Notes: a model not told the origin generated them from the letters alone. A stretch of 64,000 bases of DNA from Burkholderia sp. BCC1644 (GCF_902833225.1 NZ_CADFEI010000010.1:244221-308220), one strand, 5' to 3'; shown: positions 41,504 to 51,030, counted from the stretch's first letter. Program-made: numbers and translations.

Positions 41504-42937
41504 ATGACACTTCCGACCGCGCCGGCGACCCCGGCGCGGTTCGGCATTTCGGAGAAGGAGCGCAACAGGATGGCGCACAGCCTGCGCGGACGGCTGCTGT
41601 GGTGGCTGCTGCTGCCGCTCGCGGTGTTCGTGCTGATCGCGGGCGCGATGTCGTACGACACCGCGCGGACCACGGCCGGGCTCGTGCAGGACAGCGCGCT
41701 CGTCGCGTCCGCGCGCACGATCGGCGAGGACATCGAATGGCGCAACGGCCTGCCGGTCGCCGACGTGCCGCCGGCCGCGCTGGAGATCTTCGAGTCGCCG
41801 TCGGGCGATTCTGTGTTCTACAAGGTGATCGACAGCCACGCCCGCCTGCTTGCCGGCAATCCGGCGCTCGACCTGCCCGCGCGGCACGGCATCGAGCCGA
41901 CGCTGTACGACACGTCGCTCGACAGCGTGCCGCTGCGCGCGGTGGCCTACGACCGCCAGCTGTACGACGAGGGCCAGGTCGAAACCGTCACGGTGGTCGT
42001 CGCGAAGACGACGCGCTCGCATGGCGCGATGGTCGCGACGATCTGGCGGCCGCAGCTCGTGCGCCTGTCGCTGATGCTGGTGCTCGCGGTGGTGCTCGTC
42101 TATCTCGGCCTGACGCTGGAGCTGCGCCCGCTGATGAAGCTGAAGGACGACGTCGCCGACCGCGGGCCGATGGAACTCGAGCCGATCCGCCCGGAGCGGC
42201 TGCAGCACGAACTGCGGCCGATCGTCGATGCGATCAACCAGTGCATCGCGCGGCTCAATACGCACACGACCACCCAGCGCCGTTTCATTGCGGACGCCGC
42301 ACACCAGTTGCGCACGCCGATCGCGGTGCTCGATACGCAGATCCAGTACGCGCAGCGGCGCGGGCACGACGATCCGGAACTCGCGACGGTACTCGACAGC
42401 ATGCAGCGCAGCAGCCGCAAGATGGCCGACGTGACCGACAAGCTGCTGCTGCTCGCGCATGCGGAGGCGACGCCGTCGACGCTGCTGACCCATCGCGTCG
42501 ATCTCGCGGCCGTGGTGTCGAGCGTGCTGGAGGAGACGATCGTGCTCGCGCAGCGGCGCGACATCGATCTCGGCGCCGATCTCGGCGAGCGGCTCGACGT
42601 CGCGGGCAGCGACAGCCCGCTGACCGCGCTGGTGATGAACCTCGTCGACAACGCGGTGCGCTACACGCAGCCGGGCGGCTGCGTGACCGTCTGCGCGCGG
42701 CGCGACGGCGACACGATCGTGCTCGACGTGGTCGACAACGGGCCCGGCATCCCGGCCGAAGCGCGGCCGCACGTGTTCAAGCGGTTCTACCGCGTGTCGG
42801 CCGACACCGAAGGCTCGGGCCTCGGGCTGGCGATCGTCCGCGAGATCGCGCAGGCGCACGGCGGCAGCGCGTCGCTCGCGCCGGGGCCCGGCAATCGCGG
42901 TATCGTCGTGACCGTACGGCTGCCCGCCTACGATTGA
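41504..42937 (+). CDS. Sensor histidine kinase (TctE-like)
   Basis: 477 residues from ATG 41504, or 455 from ATG 41570, which has a better ribosome-binding site (AAGGAG). Two membrane helices flank a periplasmic sensor of the TctE N-terminal type (GRLLWWLLLPLAVFVLIAGA; LVLAVVLVYLGLTLEL). The kinase core has His267 in DAAHQLRTPI, the N box (MNLVDNAVRY) and the glycine boxes DNGPGIP and GSGLGLAIV. TctE relatives sense carboxylates. The response regulator follows after 13 bp. It may control the adjacent ABC transporter or the porin. Confidence 0.92.
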   Translation: MTLPTAPATPARFGISEKERNRMAHSLRGRLLWWLLLPLAVFVLIAGAMSYDTARTTAGLVQDSALVASARTIGEDIEWRNGLPVADVPPAALEIFESPSGDSVFYKVIDSHARLLAGNPALDLPARHGIEPTLYDTSLDSVPLRAVAYDRQLYDEGQVETVTVVVAKTTRSHGAMVATIWRPQLVRLSLMLVLAVVLVYLGLTLELRPLMKLKDDVADRGPMELEPIRPERLQHELRPIVDAINQCIARLNTHTTTQRRFIADAAHQLRTPIAVLDTQIQYAQRRGHDDPELATVLDSMQRSSRKMADVTDKLLLLAHAEATPSTLLTHRVDLAAVVSSVLEETIVLAQRRDIDLGADLGERLDVAGSDSPLTALVMNLVDNAVRYTQPGGCVTVCARRDGDTIVLDVVDNGPGIPAEARPHVFKRFYRVSADTEGSGLGLAIVREIAQAHGGSASLAPGPGNRGIVVTVRLPAYD

Positions 42938-42950
42938 AGAGAAAGCCGTC

Positions 42951-43628
42951 ATGAAACTCCTGCTGGTCGAAGACAACGCCGAACTCGCGCACTGGATCGT
43001 GAACCTGCTGCGCGGCGAGGATTTCGCGGTCGACTGCGTCGGCGACGGCGAACGCGCGGACACCGTACTGAAGACCGAACGCTACGACGCCGTGCTGCTC
43101 GACATGCGCCTGCCCGGCATCAGCGGCAAGGAAGTGCTCGCGCGGCTGCGGCGCCGCAACGACAACGTGCCGGTGCTGATGCTGACCGCGCACGGCTCGG
43201 TCGACGACAAGGTCGACTGCTTCGGCGCGGGCGCCGACGATTACGTCGTGAAGCCGTTCGAGTCGCGCGAACTCGTCGCAAGAATCCGCGCGCTGATCCG
43301 CCGGCAGGCCGGCGTCGGCACGACGCAGCTCGTGTGCGGCGACCTCGTCTATGCATTCGGCACGCGCGAATTCCGCTGCGGCGAAACGGTGCTGGCGCTG
43401 CGGCGGCGCGAGCACGCGATCCTCGAAACGCTGATGCTGCAGCAGAACAAGACGGTATCGAAGTCAAGGCTGATGGACAGCGTGTTCGCGCTCGACGACG
43501 AGCCGAGCGCCGACGCGATCGACATCTACATTCACCGGCTGCGCAAGCATCTCGCGGGCAGCACGGCCGAAATCATCACGCTGCGCGGACTCGGTTACAT
43601 CCTGCGCATGAAGAGCACGCAGGACTGA
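42951..43628 (+). CDS. OmpR-family response regulator (TctD-like)
   Basis: 225 residues. The receiver domain has phosphoacceptor Asp51 (VLLDMRLPG) and Lys101 (VVKPF). The C-terminal winged helix ends IYIHRLRKHLAG...ITLRGLGYIL. It is the cognate partner of the kinase just upstream, and close in design to the response regulator at 197. The porin gene 281 bp downstream is a likely target. Confidence 0.94.
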   Translation: MKLLLVEDNAELAHWIVNLLRGEDFAVDCVGDGERADTVLKTERYDAVLLDMRLPGISGKEVLARLRRRNDNVPVLMLTAHGSVDDKVDCFGAGADDYVVKPFESRELVARIRALIRRQAGVGTTQLVCGDLVYAFGTREFRCGETVLALRRREHAILETLMLQQNKTVSKSRLMDSVFALDDEPSADAIDIYIHRLRKHLAGSTAEIITLRGLGYILRMKSTQD

Positions 43629-43909
43629 CGGGCACGCTCCCGTCGCACGGAACGTCGATTCGTAGCACGAAAGGTCGCTCTGGCCAGCCGGATGCCCGGC
43701 AGGCCCGCTTGCGCATGCCTGCCCGATCCGTGATTGTTGCGCGTTCGGTGTTTTCACCGATCCGATTCTTGCGTCCGGGAAAGCGTCGTGAAGGATTGCA
43801 CGCTCTACGATGCTATGCGTCGGCCCTCTCGCTGTGGCCGGCAAGAGTCGGCATACATTACGTACTGCCAACGACCAGATTTCAATGCGGCAGCTCGGAG
43901 GAGACGATC

Positions 43910-45040
43910 TTGAAACGAAAAACCCTTGCCCTTTCCATCGCGGCGGCTGGCCTGTGCGCCGGCACCCAGGCGCATGCGCAATCGAGCGTGCAGCTCTACG
44001 GCCTGATGGACCTGAGCTTTCCGACCTACCGGACCCACGCCGACGCGAACGGCAATCACGTGATCGGCATGGGCAACGAAGGCGAGCCGTGGTTCAGCGG
44101 CAGCCGCTGGGGCCTGCGCGGTGCCGAAGACATCGGCGGCGGCACGAAAATCATCTTCCGCCTCGAAAGTGAATTCGTGGTCGCGAACGGCCAGATGGAA
44201 GACAGCGGCCAGATCTTCGACCGCGACGCGTGGGTCGGCGTCGAGGACGAGCGCTTCGGCAAGCTGACGGCCGGCTTCCAGAACACGATCGCGCGCGACG
44301 CGGCCGCGATCTACGGCGACCCGTACGGTTCCGCGAAGCTGTCGACCGAGGAAGGCGGCTGGACCAACTCGAACAACTTCAAGCAGATGATCTTCTACGC
44401 GGCCGGCCCGACCGGCACGCGCTACAACAACGGCATCGCGTGGAAGAAGCTGTTCAGCAACGGCATCTTCGCGAGCGCCGGCTACCAGTTCAGCAATTCG
44501 ACGCAGTTCGCGACCGGCTCCGCGTACCAGGTCGCGCTCGGCTACAACGGCGGCCCGTTCAACGTGTCGGGCTTCTACAACCACGTGAACAACGGCGGCT
44601 TCACGAACCAGACGTTCTCGGTCGGCGGCAACTACACGTTCGACATCGTGCGCCTGAATGCCGGCTACTTCCGCTACAACGGCGACCAGGGCTCGCTCGG
44701 CCAGCGTCACGACGATTCGTGGACGGTGTCGATGAAGATCGCGCCGAAGGGCGCGCTCGACTACGAGCTCGGCTACCAGCAGATGCGCGTCAAGAACGCC
44801 GCGAACAACTCGGACGGCTTCACGCCGAACGCGAACCTCGGCGCGTTCAGCCTGACCAACGGCGTCAGCAACGGCTTCAAGGAGACGATCTACGGTTCGG
44901 TGTTCTATCACCTGAGCAAGCGCACCGAGGTGTACCTCGCCGGCGACTACATGAAGCTGCACGGTGGCTACACGGTGTCGTCGACGTTCGGCGCGAAGAA
45001 CCAGCTCGAACTGACGTCGGGTATCCGTACCCGCTTCTGA
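43910..45040 (+). CDS. Gram-negative porin, TTG start
   Basis: About 376 residues. A signal peptide (TLALSIAAAGLCAGTQAHAQ) is followed by a 16-strand porin with the beta-proteobacterial landmarks SSVQLYGLMDLSF, SRWGLRGAEDIGGGTKIIFRLESEF and DRDAWVGVEDERFGKLTAG, ending in a C-terminal Phe (IRTRF) required for outer-membrane insertion. No ATG fits: the only start that keeps the signal peptide is TTG at 43910, placed 5-6 bases after a strong GGAGGAG. It likely supplies the solute imported by the upstream ABC system. A strong terminator follows. Confidence 0.93.
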   Translation: MKRKTLALSIAAAGLCAGTQAHAQSSVQLYGLMDLSFPTYRTHADANGNHVIGMGNEGEPWFSGSRWGLRGAEDIGGGTKIIFRLESEFVVANGQMEDSGQIFDRDAWVGVEDERFGKLTAGFQNTIARDAAAIYGDPYGSAKLSTEEGGWTNSNNFKQMIFYAAGPTGTRYNNGIAWKKLFSNGIFASAGYQFSNSTQFATGSAYQVALGYNGGPFNVSGFYNHVNNGGFTNQTFSVGGNYTFDIVRLNAGYFRYNGDQGSLGQRHDDSWTVSMKIAPKGALDYELGYQQMRVKNAANNSDGFTPNANLGAFSLTNGVSNGFKETIYGSVFYHLSKRTEVYLAGDYMKLHGGYTVSSTFGAKNQLELTSGIRTRF

Positions 45041-45095
45041 TCCAGCGCGGGGCCCGGCGGGCCCCGCCGCACCCTCCATCCGGGATTCTCCATGC

Positions 45096-45134
45096 GGGCA
45101 CGCCGGCGCTTGACGCCGACCGTGCCCTTTTTTT
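45096..45134 (+). terminator. Intrinsic terminator of the porin gene
   Basis: GGGCACG (45096-45102) pairs with CGTGCCC (45121-45127), with an inner CGGCG/CGCCG stem, followed by seven T residues. It is strong and on the plus strand. Confidence 0.88.
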
Positions 45135-45248
45135 CGTCCTTTTCCCGGCGCCGCCGGCCGGCCCGTGCGACAACCGGCCCGAACCCGCTTGCGGCCCGTG
45201 GGGCGGGCGATCGCGGCCGATGCCCGCACGATCGGCTCACATCGGCGC

Positions 45249-45277
45249 TTGACCTGCGCCGACCGACTCGATAGCGT
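45249..45277 (+). promoter_or_regulatory. Candidate promoter of the type III mod-res operon
   Basis: TTGACC (45249-45254), a 17-bp spacer, and TAGCGT (45272-45277), 78 bp before the mod ATG. The -35 is near consensus and the -10 is weak. Confidence 0.4.
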
Positions 45278-45354
45278 TTCGGGTTTGCCCGGGCGGCCGT
45301 TGCCGCCGGTGCCGTGAGCACGCCCGACGTCCTGGCGCGCGCGGCCGGGCTCCG

Positions 45355-47373
45355 ATGGAAAAGACGATGCAGAAACTCGATGCGGCCAGCCCGCAGGCGA
45401 TGTCGACGGATTTCACCGCCGACAACGTCGCGCGCCTGAAGGCGCTGTTCCCCGAACTCGTGACCGAAGGCCCGGACGGCGCGTCGGTCGACGTCGACGT
45501 GCTGAAGGCGCTGATCGGCGAACGCACGGTCGGCGATGCCGACGAGCGCTACGGCTTCCACTGGCACGGCAAGCGCGGCGCGCGCCAGGCCGCGCTCACG
45601 CCGTCGACGGGCACGCTGCGGCCCTGCCCCGACGACAGCGTCGCGTGGGACGACACGCGCCATCTCGTGATCGAGGGCGACAACCTCGACGTGATGAAGC
45701 TGCTGCACAAGAGTTACGCAGGCAAGGTGAAGCTCGTCTACATCGATCCGCCGTACAACACCGGCAGCGATTTCGTCTATCCGGACGACTTCAGCGACAG
45801 CATCCGCCACTACCTGGCGATGACCGGGCAGACCCAGGGCGGCGTGAAGCGCAGCACCAATACCGAGGCGAACGGCCGGTTCCACACCGACTGGCTGAAC
45901 ATGATGTATCCGCGCCTGAAGCTCGCGCACGCGCTGCTGTCCGACGAAGGGCTGATCGCGGTGCACATCGACGAGCACGAAGTGCATGCGCTCGTGCTGA
46001 TGCTGCGCGAGATCTTCGGCGAGGAGAACGAGCTCGGCGTGGCCGTGTGGGACAAGCGCAACCCGAAGGGTGACGCGCGCGGCGTCGCGTACCAGCACGA
46101 ATCGCTGGTGCTGTTCGCGCGCAACGCCGAGACGCTCCTCGAGCAGGCGCCGCTCAAGCGCCCAAAGCGCAATGCGCAGCGCATGCTCGACGCCGCGCAC
46201 GACGCCGTGTACCGCAGCGGCAACGCGAAGGACGCACAGAAGGCGTACCGCGCATGGATGAAGGCGCAGACCAACCTGTCCGGCGGCGAGGTGATGTACG
46301 ACCGGCTGTCGGAAGAGGGCCGCGTGTACCGCCTCGTGTCGATGGCCTGGCCGAACAAGAAGAAGGCGCCGGAAGAATATTTCACGCCGCTGATCCACCC
46401 GGTCACCGGCAAGCCGTGCGCGATGCCGGCGCGCGGCTGGCGCAACCCGCCCGCGACGATGCAGGCGCTGATCGAGCGCGGCCAGATCGAATTCGGCGCG
46501 GATGAAAGCACGCAGCCGCAGCGGATCTATTACCTCGACGAGAACATGTACGAGAACGTGCCGTCGGTGCTGCCGTTCGCCGGCTCCGACGACGCGCTGC
46601 TGAAGACGCTCGGGATCCCGTTCGACCTGCCGAAGCCGGTCGACTTCGCGGCGGCCGTGATCGGCTGGTGTACGCGCGGCGACGACATCGTGCTCGACTG
46701 CTTCGCGGGCTCCGGCTCGACCGGCCACGCGGTGATGCAGGTGAACGCGACCGACGGCGGCGCGCGCCGCTACGTGCTCGTGCAGCTGCCCGAAGCGCTC
46801 GACCGCCGCGACAAGACGCAACTGGCGGCCGCCGATTTCTGCGCGAAGCTGAAGAAGCCGCTGACGCTCGCCGAAATCACCAAGGAACGCCTGCGCCGCG
46901 CCGCGCAGCAGGTCGCGCGCGACTATCCGGAAAGCTATGGCGACCTCGGCTTCCGCGTGTACCGGCTCGACACGACCAACGTGATCGAGTGGGACCCGCG
47001 CCGCGACGATTTCGACCATGCCCTCTTCGCCTCCGTCGAGCACGTGAAGACCGGCCGCACCGAGGACGACCTGCTGGCCGAGCTGACGCTGAAGCTCGGC
47101 CTCGATCTGTGCACGCCGGTCGAGCATCACCAGGTGGCGGGCAAGACCGTCCACCTGATCGGCCGCTCGATCGTCGCGTGCTTCGATGCGCGCATCGCGC
47201 GCGACGATGCGGGTCCGCTCGCCGACGGCATCGTCGACCTGCTCGACGCGACCGGCACGACGCACGACGTCATGTGCCTGTTCCGCGACAGCGGCTTCGT
47301 CGACGACGTCGCGAAGCTCAATCTCGCCGCGCTGCTCGAACAGCACGGCGTGAAGCGCGTGCGGAGCCTGTGA
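45355..47373 (+). CDS. mod: Type III restriction-modification DNA methyltransferase (Mod)
   Basis: 672 residues, a beta-class adenine-N6 methyltransferase. The catalytic motif IV DPPYNTG lies at 131-137 and the S-adenosylmethionine motif I, FAGSGSTGHAV, at about 450-460, in that order, as in type III Mod proteins. The large central insert between them contains the target-recognition domain, and IEGDNLDVMKLL is also conserved. It methylates one strand of an asymmetric site. From memory, a Burkholderia cenocepacia type III Mod is assigned CACAG; this could be the orthologue, but the target cannot be read from the sequence. ATG 45367 is an alternative start. The stop overlaps the res start (TGATG). 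Confidence 0.95.
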   Translation: MEKTMQKLDAASPQAMSTDFTADNVARLKALFPELVTEGPDGASVDVDVLKALIGERTVGDADERYGFHWHGKRGARQAALTPSTGTLRPCPDDSVAWDDTRHLVIEGDNLDVMKLLHKSYAGKVKLVYIDPPYNTGSDFVYPDDFSDSIRHYLAMTGQTQGGVKRSTNTEANGRFHTDWLNMMYPRLKLAHALLSDEGLIAVHIDEHEVHALVLMLREIFGEENELGVAVWDKRNPKGDARGVAYQHESLVLFARNAETLLEQAPLKRPKRNAQRMLDAAHDAVYRSGNAKDAQKAYRAWMKAQTNLSGGEVMYDRLSEEGRVYRLVSMAWPNKKKAPEEYFTPLIHPVTGKPCAMPARGWRNPPATMQALIERGQIEFGADESTQPQRIYYLDENMYENVPSVLPFAGSDDALLKTLGIPFDLPKPVDFAAAVIGWCTRGDDIVLDCFAGSGSTGHAVMQVNATDGGARRYVLVQLPEALDRRDKTQLAAADFCAKLKKPLTLAEITKERLRRAAQQVARDYPESYGDLGFRVYRLDTTNVIEWDPRRDDFDHALFASVEHVKTGRTEDDLLAELTLKLGLDLCTPVEHHQVAGKTVHLIGRSIVACFDARIARDDAGPLADGIVDLLDATGTTHDVMCLFRDSGFVDDVAKLNLAALLEQHGVKRVRSL

Positions 47374-50300
47374 TGCGGCTGCATTTCGAAGCGGATCTCG
47401 ACTACCAGCGCGAGGCGATCGACGCCGTCTGCGACCTGTTTCGCGGCCAGGAGTCGTATCGCGGCGACTTCAGCGTGCTCGCGAACGCCGCGCCCGGCAC
47501 GACGGCCGCCGCGCAAGGCTCGCTCGGCTTCGCGGTGTCGGAACAGGGCGTCGGCAACCGGCTGTCGCTGACCGACGACGCGCTCGCGCGCAATCTCGCC
47601 GACGTGCAGCTGCGCGGCGGGCTGCCGCCGTCCGGCCTGCCCGGCTCGCGCGACTTCACCGTCGAGATGGAGACCGGCACCGGCAAGACCTACGTGTACC
47701 TGCGCACGGTCTTCGAGCTGAACCGTCGTTACGGTTTCACGAAGTTCGTGATCGTCGTGCCGTCGATCGCGATCAAGGAAGGCGTGCACAAGACGCTTTC
47801 CATCACCGAGGATCACTTCCGCGCGCTGTACGCGGGCGTGCCGTACGACTACTTCCTGTACGACTCCGCGAAGCTCGGCCAGGTGCGCCACTTCGCGGCG
47901 AGCGCGGCGATCCAGATCATGGTGATGACGGTGGCCGCGATCAACAAGAAGGAAATCAACAACCTCTACAAGGACAGCGAGAAGACCGGCGGCGAGAAGC
48001 CGATCGACCTGATCCGCGCGACGCGGCCGATCGTGATCGTCGACGAGCCGCAAAGCGTCGACGGCGGCCTCGAAGGCCGCGGGCGCGAAGCGCTCGCCGC
48101 GATGGCGCCGCTCTGCACGCTGCGCTATTCGGCCACGCACGTCGACCGTCACCACATGGTGTACCGGCTCGACGCGGTCGATGCGTACGAGCGCAAGCTC
48201 GTCAAGCAGATCGAGATCGCATCGGCGATCGTCGAGGATGCCCACAACAAGCCGTACGTGCGGCTCGTGGGCGTGTCGAACCGGCGCGGCGCGATCAGCG
48301 CGCGCGTCGAGCTCGACGTCGCGACGGCGGCCGGCGTGAAGCGCCAGATCGTGACGGCCACCGACGGCGACGATCTCGAACGCCTGACCAGGCGCGCGCT
48401 GTACGCGGGGCTGCGGATCGGCGAGGTGCACGCGGTGAAGGGCGCCGAGTACGTCGAGCTGCGCCATCCGGAAGGCGAGGCGTTCCTGTCGCTCGGCGAG
48501 GCATTCGGCGACATCGACACGCTCGCGGTGCAGCGCGAGATGATCCGCCGCACGATCCGCGAGCATCTCGACAAGGAGCTGCGCCTCGCGGAGCGCGGCG
48601 TGAAGGTGCTGTCGCTGTTCTTCGTCGATTCGGTCGAGCGCTATCGCCGCTACGACGAGAACGGCATGCCCGTGAAGGGCGATTACGCGCTGATCTTCGA
48701 AGAGGAATATGCGCGTGCAGCGCGCGTGCCGGCCTACCGTGCATTGTTCGACGGCGTCGATGTCGCGCTCGAGGTCGGGCGCGCGCACAACGGCTACTTC
48801 TCGATCGACCGCAAGGGCGGCTGGACCGACACGAGCGAAAGCAGCGCGGCGGCGCGCGAGAACGCGGAGCGCGCGTACGGCCTGATCATGCGCGAGAAGG
48901 AAGCGCTGCTGTCGTTCGACACGCCGCTGAAGTTCATCTTCTCGCACTCGGCGCTGAAGGAAGGCTGGGACAACCCGAACGTGTTCCAGATCTGCACGCT
49001 GCGCGACATCCAGACCGAGCGCGAGCGCCGCCAGACGCTCGGCCGCGGGCTGCGCCTCGCGGTCGACCAGGACGGCGAACGCGTGCGCGACGCGGGCGTG
49101 AACACGCTCACCGTGATCGCGACCGAGCGCTACGAGTCGTTCGCGGAGAACCTGCAGAAGGAAATCGAGGCCGATACGGGCATCCGTTTCGGCATCGTCG
49201 AGGAGCACCAGTTCGCGGCGCTGCCCGTGCAGGAAGGCGACGGGCCCGCGCATGCGCTCGGCATCGAGCTGTCGCGCGTGCTGTGGAACCACCTGCACGA
49301 GCAGGGCTATGTCGACGCGCAGGGCAAGGTGCTCGACCGGCTGAAGGATGCGCTGCGCCAGAGCGCGCTGGTGCTGCCCGAGGCGTTCGAGATGCTGCGC
49401 GCGCCGATCGTCGCGACGCTGCGCAAGCTGTCGGGCCGCTTCGCGGTGCGCAACGCCGACGAGCGCCGCGCGATCGCGTTGCGACGCGACGCGTCGGGCA
49501 AGGCCGTCGTGTTCGGAGAGGATTTCCGCGCGCTGTGGGACCGGATCCGCCATCGCACCGTGTACCGCGTCGAGTTCGACAACGCGAAGCTCGTGCGCGA
49601 CTGCACGGCCGCGCTGCACGACGCGCCGGACATCGCGCGTGCCCGGCTGCAGTGGCGCAAGGCCGAGATCGACATCGGCAAGGCCGGTATCGAGGCGATC
49701 GAGGTGGCCGGCGCCGGCACGGTGTTGCTCGACGAAGGCGAGCTGCCGCTGCCCGACCTGCTCACCGAACTGCAGGACCGTACGCAGCTCACGCGCCGTT
49801 CGCTGGCGACGATCCTGGCCGACAGCGGCCGGCTCGACGATTTCCGTGTGAATCCGCAGCAGTTCATCACGGTCGCGGCCGATGCGATCAACCGCTGCAA
49901 GCGCCACGCGCTGGTCGCGGGCATCGCGTATCGCAAGCTCGGCGAGCGCCACGTGCATGCGCTCGAATCGTTCGAGAGCGAGGCGCTGACGGGTTACCTG
50001 CGCAACCTGCGGCCCGACGCGCAGAAGTCGATCCACGAAGCGGTCGTGTGCGAGACGGACGCTGAGCGCGCCTTCGCCGATGCGCTCGAGGCGCACGACG
50101 GCGTGAAGCTGTACGCGAAGCTGCCCGCGTGGTTCCGCGTGCAGACACCGCTCGGCAGCTATCACCCCGACTGGGCCGTGCTCGCGGAACAGGACGGCGG
50201 CGAGCGGCTGTACTTCGTCGTCGATACGCCGAATACGGACGGCCATGTGCCGAGCGAGCACGAGCGTGCGAAGCTCGTGTGCGGCGAAGCGCATTTCCGT

Positions 50301-50399
50301 GCGCTGGTGGATGGCGACGGCGCGGCGCGCTTCGTGCGCGTCCGGCAGGCCGATGCGTTGTTCGAGCCTGCGGTGCCGCTGGCGGGCGCCGGACGGTGA
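47373..50399 (+). CDS. res: Type III restriction enzyme Res subunit, nuclease motif altered
   Basis: About 1008 residues from ATG 47373, overlapping the mod stop. The superfamily 2 helicase core looks functional: Walker A ETGTGKT (100-106), motif II DEPQ (224-227) and motif VI QTLGRGLRL (554-562). The C-terminal nuclease has PD at 932-933 (YHPDWAVL), but where the family normally shows ExK (VVETKG) this protein reads Asp951-Thr-Pro953 (VVDTPN), and the following loop is short. The conserved Glu is thus Asp and the catalytic Lys is missing. ATP-driven sliding may remain while DNA cleavage is probably lost. A strong terminator follows. Confidence 0.93.
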   Translation: MRLHFEADLDYQREAIDAVCDLFRGQESYRGDFSVLANAAPGTTAAAQGSLGFAVSEQGVGNRLSLTDDALARNLADVQLRGGLPPSGLPGSRDFTVEMETGTGKTYVYLRTVFELNRRYGFTKFVIVVPSIAIKEGVHKTLSITEDHFRALYAGVPYDYFLYDSAKLGQVRHFAASAAIQIMVMTVAAINKKEINNLYKDSEKTGGEKPIDLIRATRPIVIVDEPQSVDGGLEGRGREALAAMAPLCTLRYSATHVDRHHMVYRLDAVDAYERKLVKQIEIASAIVEDAHNKPYVRLVGVSNRRGAISARVELDVATAAGVKRQIVTATDGDDLERLTRRALYAGLRIGEVHAVKGAEYVELRHPEGEAFLSLGEAFGDIDTLAVQREMIRRTIREHLDKELRLAERGVKVLSLFFVDSVERYRRYDENGMPVKGDYALIFEEEYARAARVPAYRALFDGVDVALEVGRAHNGYFSIDRKGGWTDTSESSAAARENAERAYGLIMREKEALLSFDTPLKFIFSHSALKEGWDNPNVFQICTLRDIQTERERRQTLGRGLRLAVDQDGERVRDAGVNTLTVIATERYESFAENLQKEIEADTGIRFGIVEEHQFAALPVQEGDGPAHALGIELSRVLWNHLHEQGYVDAQGKVLDRLKDALRQSALVLPEAFEMLRAPIVATLRKLSGRFAVRNADERRAIALRRDASGKAVVFGEDFRALWDRIRHRTVYRVEFDNAKLVRDCTAALHDAPDIARARLQWRKAEIDIGKAGIEAIEVAGAGTVLLDEGELPLPDLLTELQDRTQLTRRSLATILADSGRLDDFRVNPQQFITVAADAINRCKRHALVAGIAYRKLGERHVHALESFESEALTGYLRNLRPDAQKSIHEAVVCETDAERAFADALEAHDGVKLYAKLPAWFRVQTPLGSYHPDWAVLAEQDGGERLYFVVDTPNTDGHVPSEHERAKLVCGEAHFRALVDGDGAARFVRVRQADALFEPAVPLAGAGR

Positions 50400-50403
50400 T
50401 ACG

Positions 50404-50431
50404 AAGGGCGGCGATGAGCCGCCCTTTTTTT
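50404..50431 (+). terminator. Intrinsic terminator of the mod-res operon
   Basis: AAGGGCGGC (50404-50412), 5-base loop, GCCGCCCTT, then a T run to 50431, starting 5 bp after the res stop. Confidence 0.93.
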
Positions 50432-50609
50432 CAGCCTTGATCGAGCGTGCCGGACGCCCTCGCGGCGCTCTATTCATGCGCCGATTTTCGTTCTGTCATC
50501 CGCGTGAAAGCGATCCGTATTGCTGCGTGAGCACGACGCGGTTACGGCTGGTTGCAAATCGGGTCGGCACGACGTTTCCGCGCGACAGCGGCGTTGCGTT
50601 TCCGCCATG

Positions 50610-50634
50610 AAAAAAGGGCGCCGAAGCGCCCTTT
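50610..50634 (-). terminator. Intrinsic terminator of the Gly/His-rich protein gene
   Basis: AAAGGGCGC/GCGCCCTTT around a CGAA loop. On the minus strand it is followed by a T tract (50610-50615), 22 bp beyond the stop at 50656. Confidence 0.85.
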
Positions 50635-50655
50635 CATCGCATGCGTGCGCCGTGC

Positions 50656-51030
50656 TTACAGCGTGCGGCCGAATGCGTTGTGATGCGAATGATGCGTGGA
50701 CGTCGACGCATGCGCGGTATGGCCATGCGCATGCCCGTGCGTGTGACCGTGACCCGGCTGCACGCCGGCGCGATCGGCGATCGTATCCGAGCGGTCCGCG
50801 GCGCGCGACAGGCCCTTGTCGCGGTCGCCCGCGCGCATGCCGTTCGAGTTGCTCAGCGCCTCGCCGCTCATGTGACCGCCGGACATGCCACCGGCGTTGC
50901 CGCCCGAGCCGCCTGCGCCATGACCGCCACCGTTGCCACCGCCATTGCCGCCGGCCGCCGCGTAGGCGGACACCGAGCCGAGCGCGAGCAGCGCGGCCGT
51001 CAATACGGACAGATATCGTTGCTGTTTCAT
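50656..51030 (-). CDS. Secreted Gly- and His-rich protein of unknown function
   Basis: 124 residues. A clear signal peptide (KQQRYLSVLTAALLALGSVSAYA) is followed by a Gly/Asn/Ser-rich segment, a charged middle (GDRDKGLSRAADRSDTIADR) and a His-rich C-terminus (GHGHTHGHAHGHTAH), with about a quarter His in the last 45 residues. It may bind metal ions in the periplasm, but I do not know the family. A dedicated terminator follows. I recall similar low-complexity exported proteins in other Burkholderia. Confidence 0.75.
   Translation of the reverse strand: MKQQRYLSVLTAALLALGSVSAYAAAGGNGGGNGGGHGAGGSGGNAGGMSGGHMSGEALSNSNGMRAGDRDKGLSRAADRSDTIADRAGVQPGHGHTHGHAHGHTAHASTSTHHSHHNAFGRTL

Larger units (their letters stand above)
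45041..45354 (+). other. Gap between porin and mod: terminator and promoter
   Basis: 314 bp with no gene seen. It holds the porin terminator (45096-45134) and a probable mod promoter (45249-45277), described separately. Confidence 0.5.

Noticed and set aside
45041..45095. GC-rich inverted repeats directly after the porin stop as the terminator
   Set aside because: They lack a T tract; the hairpin at 45096-45134 followed by seven T residues is the better terminator.
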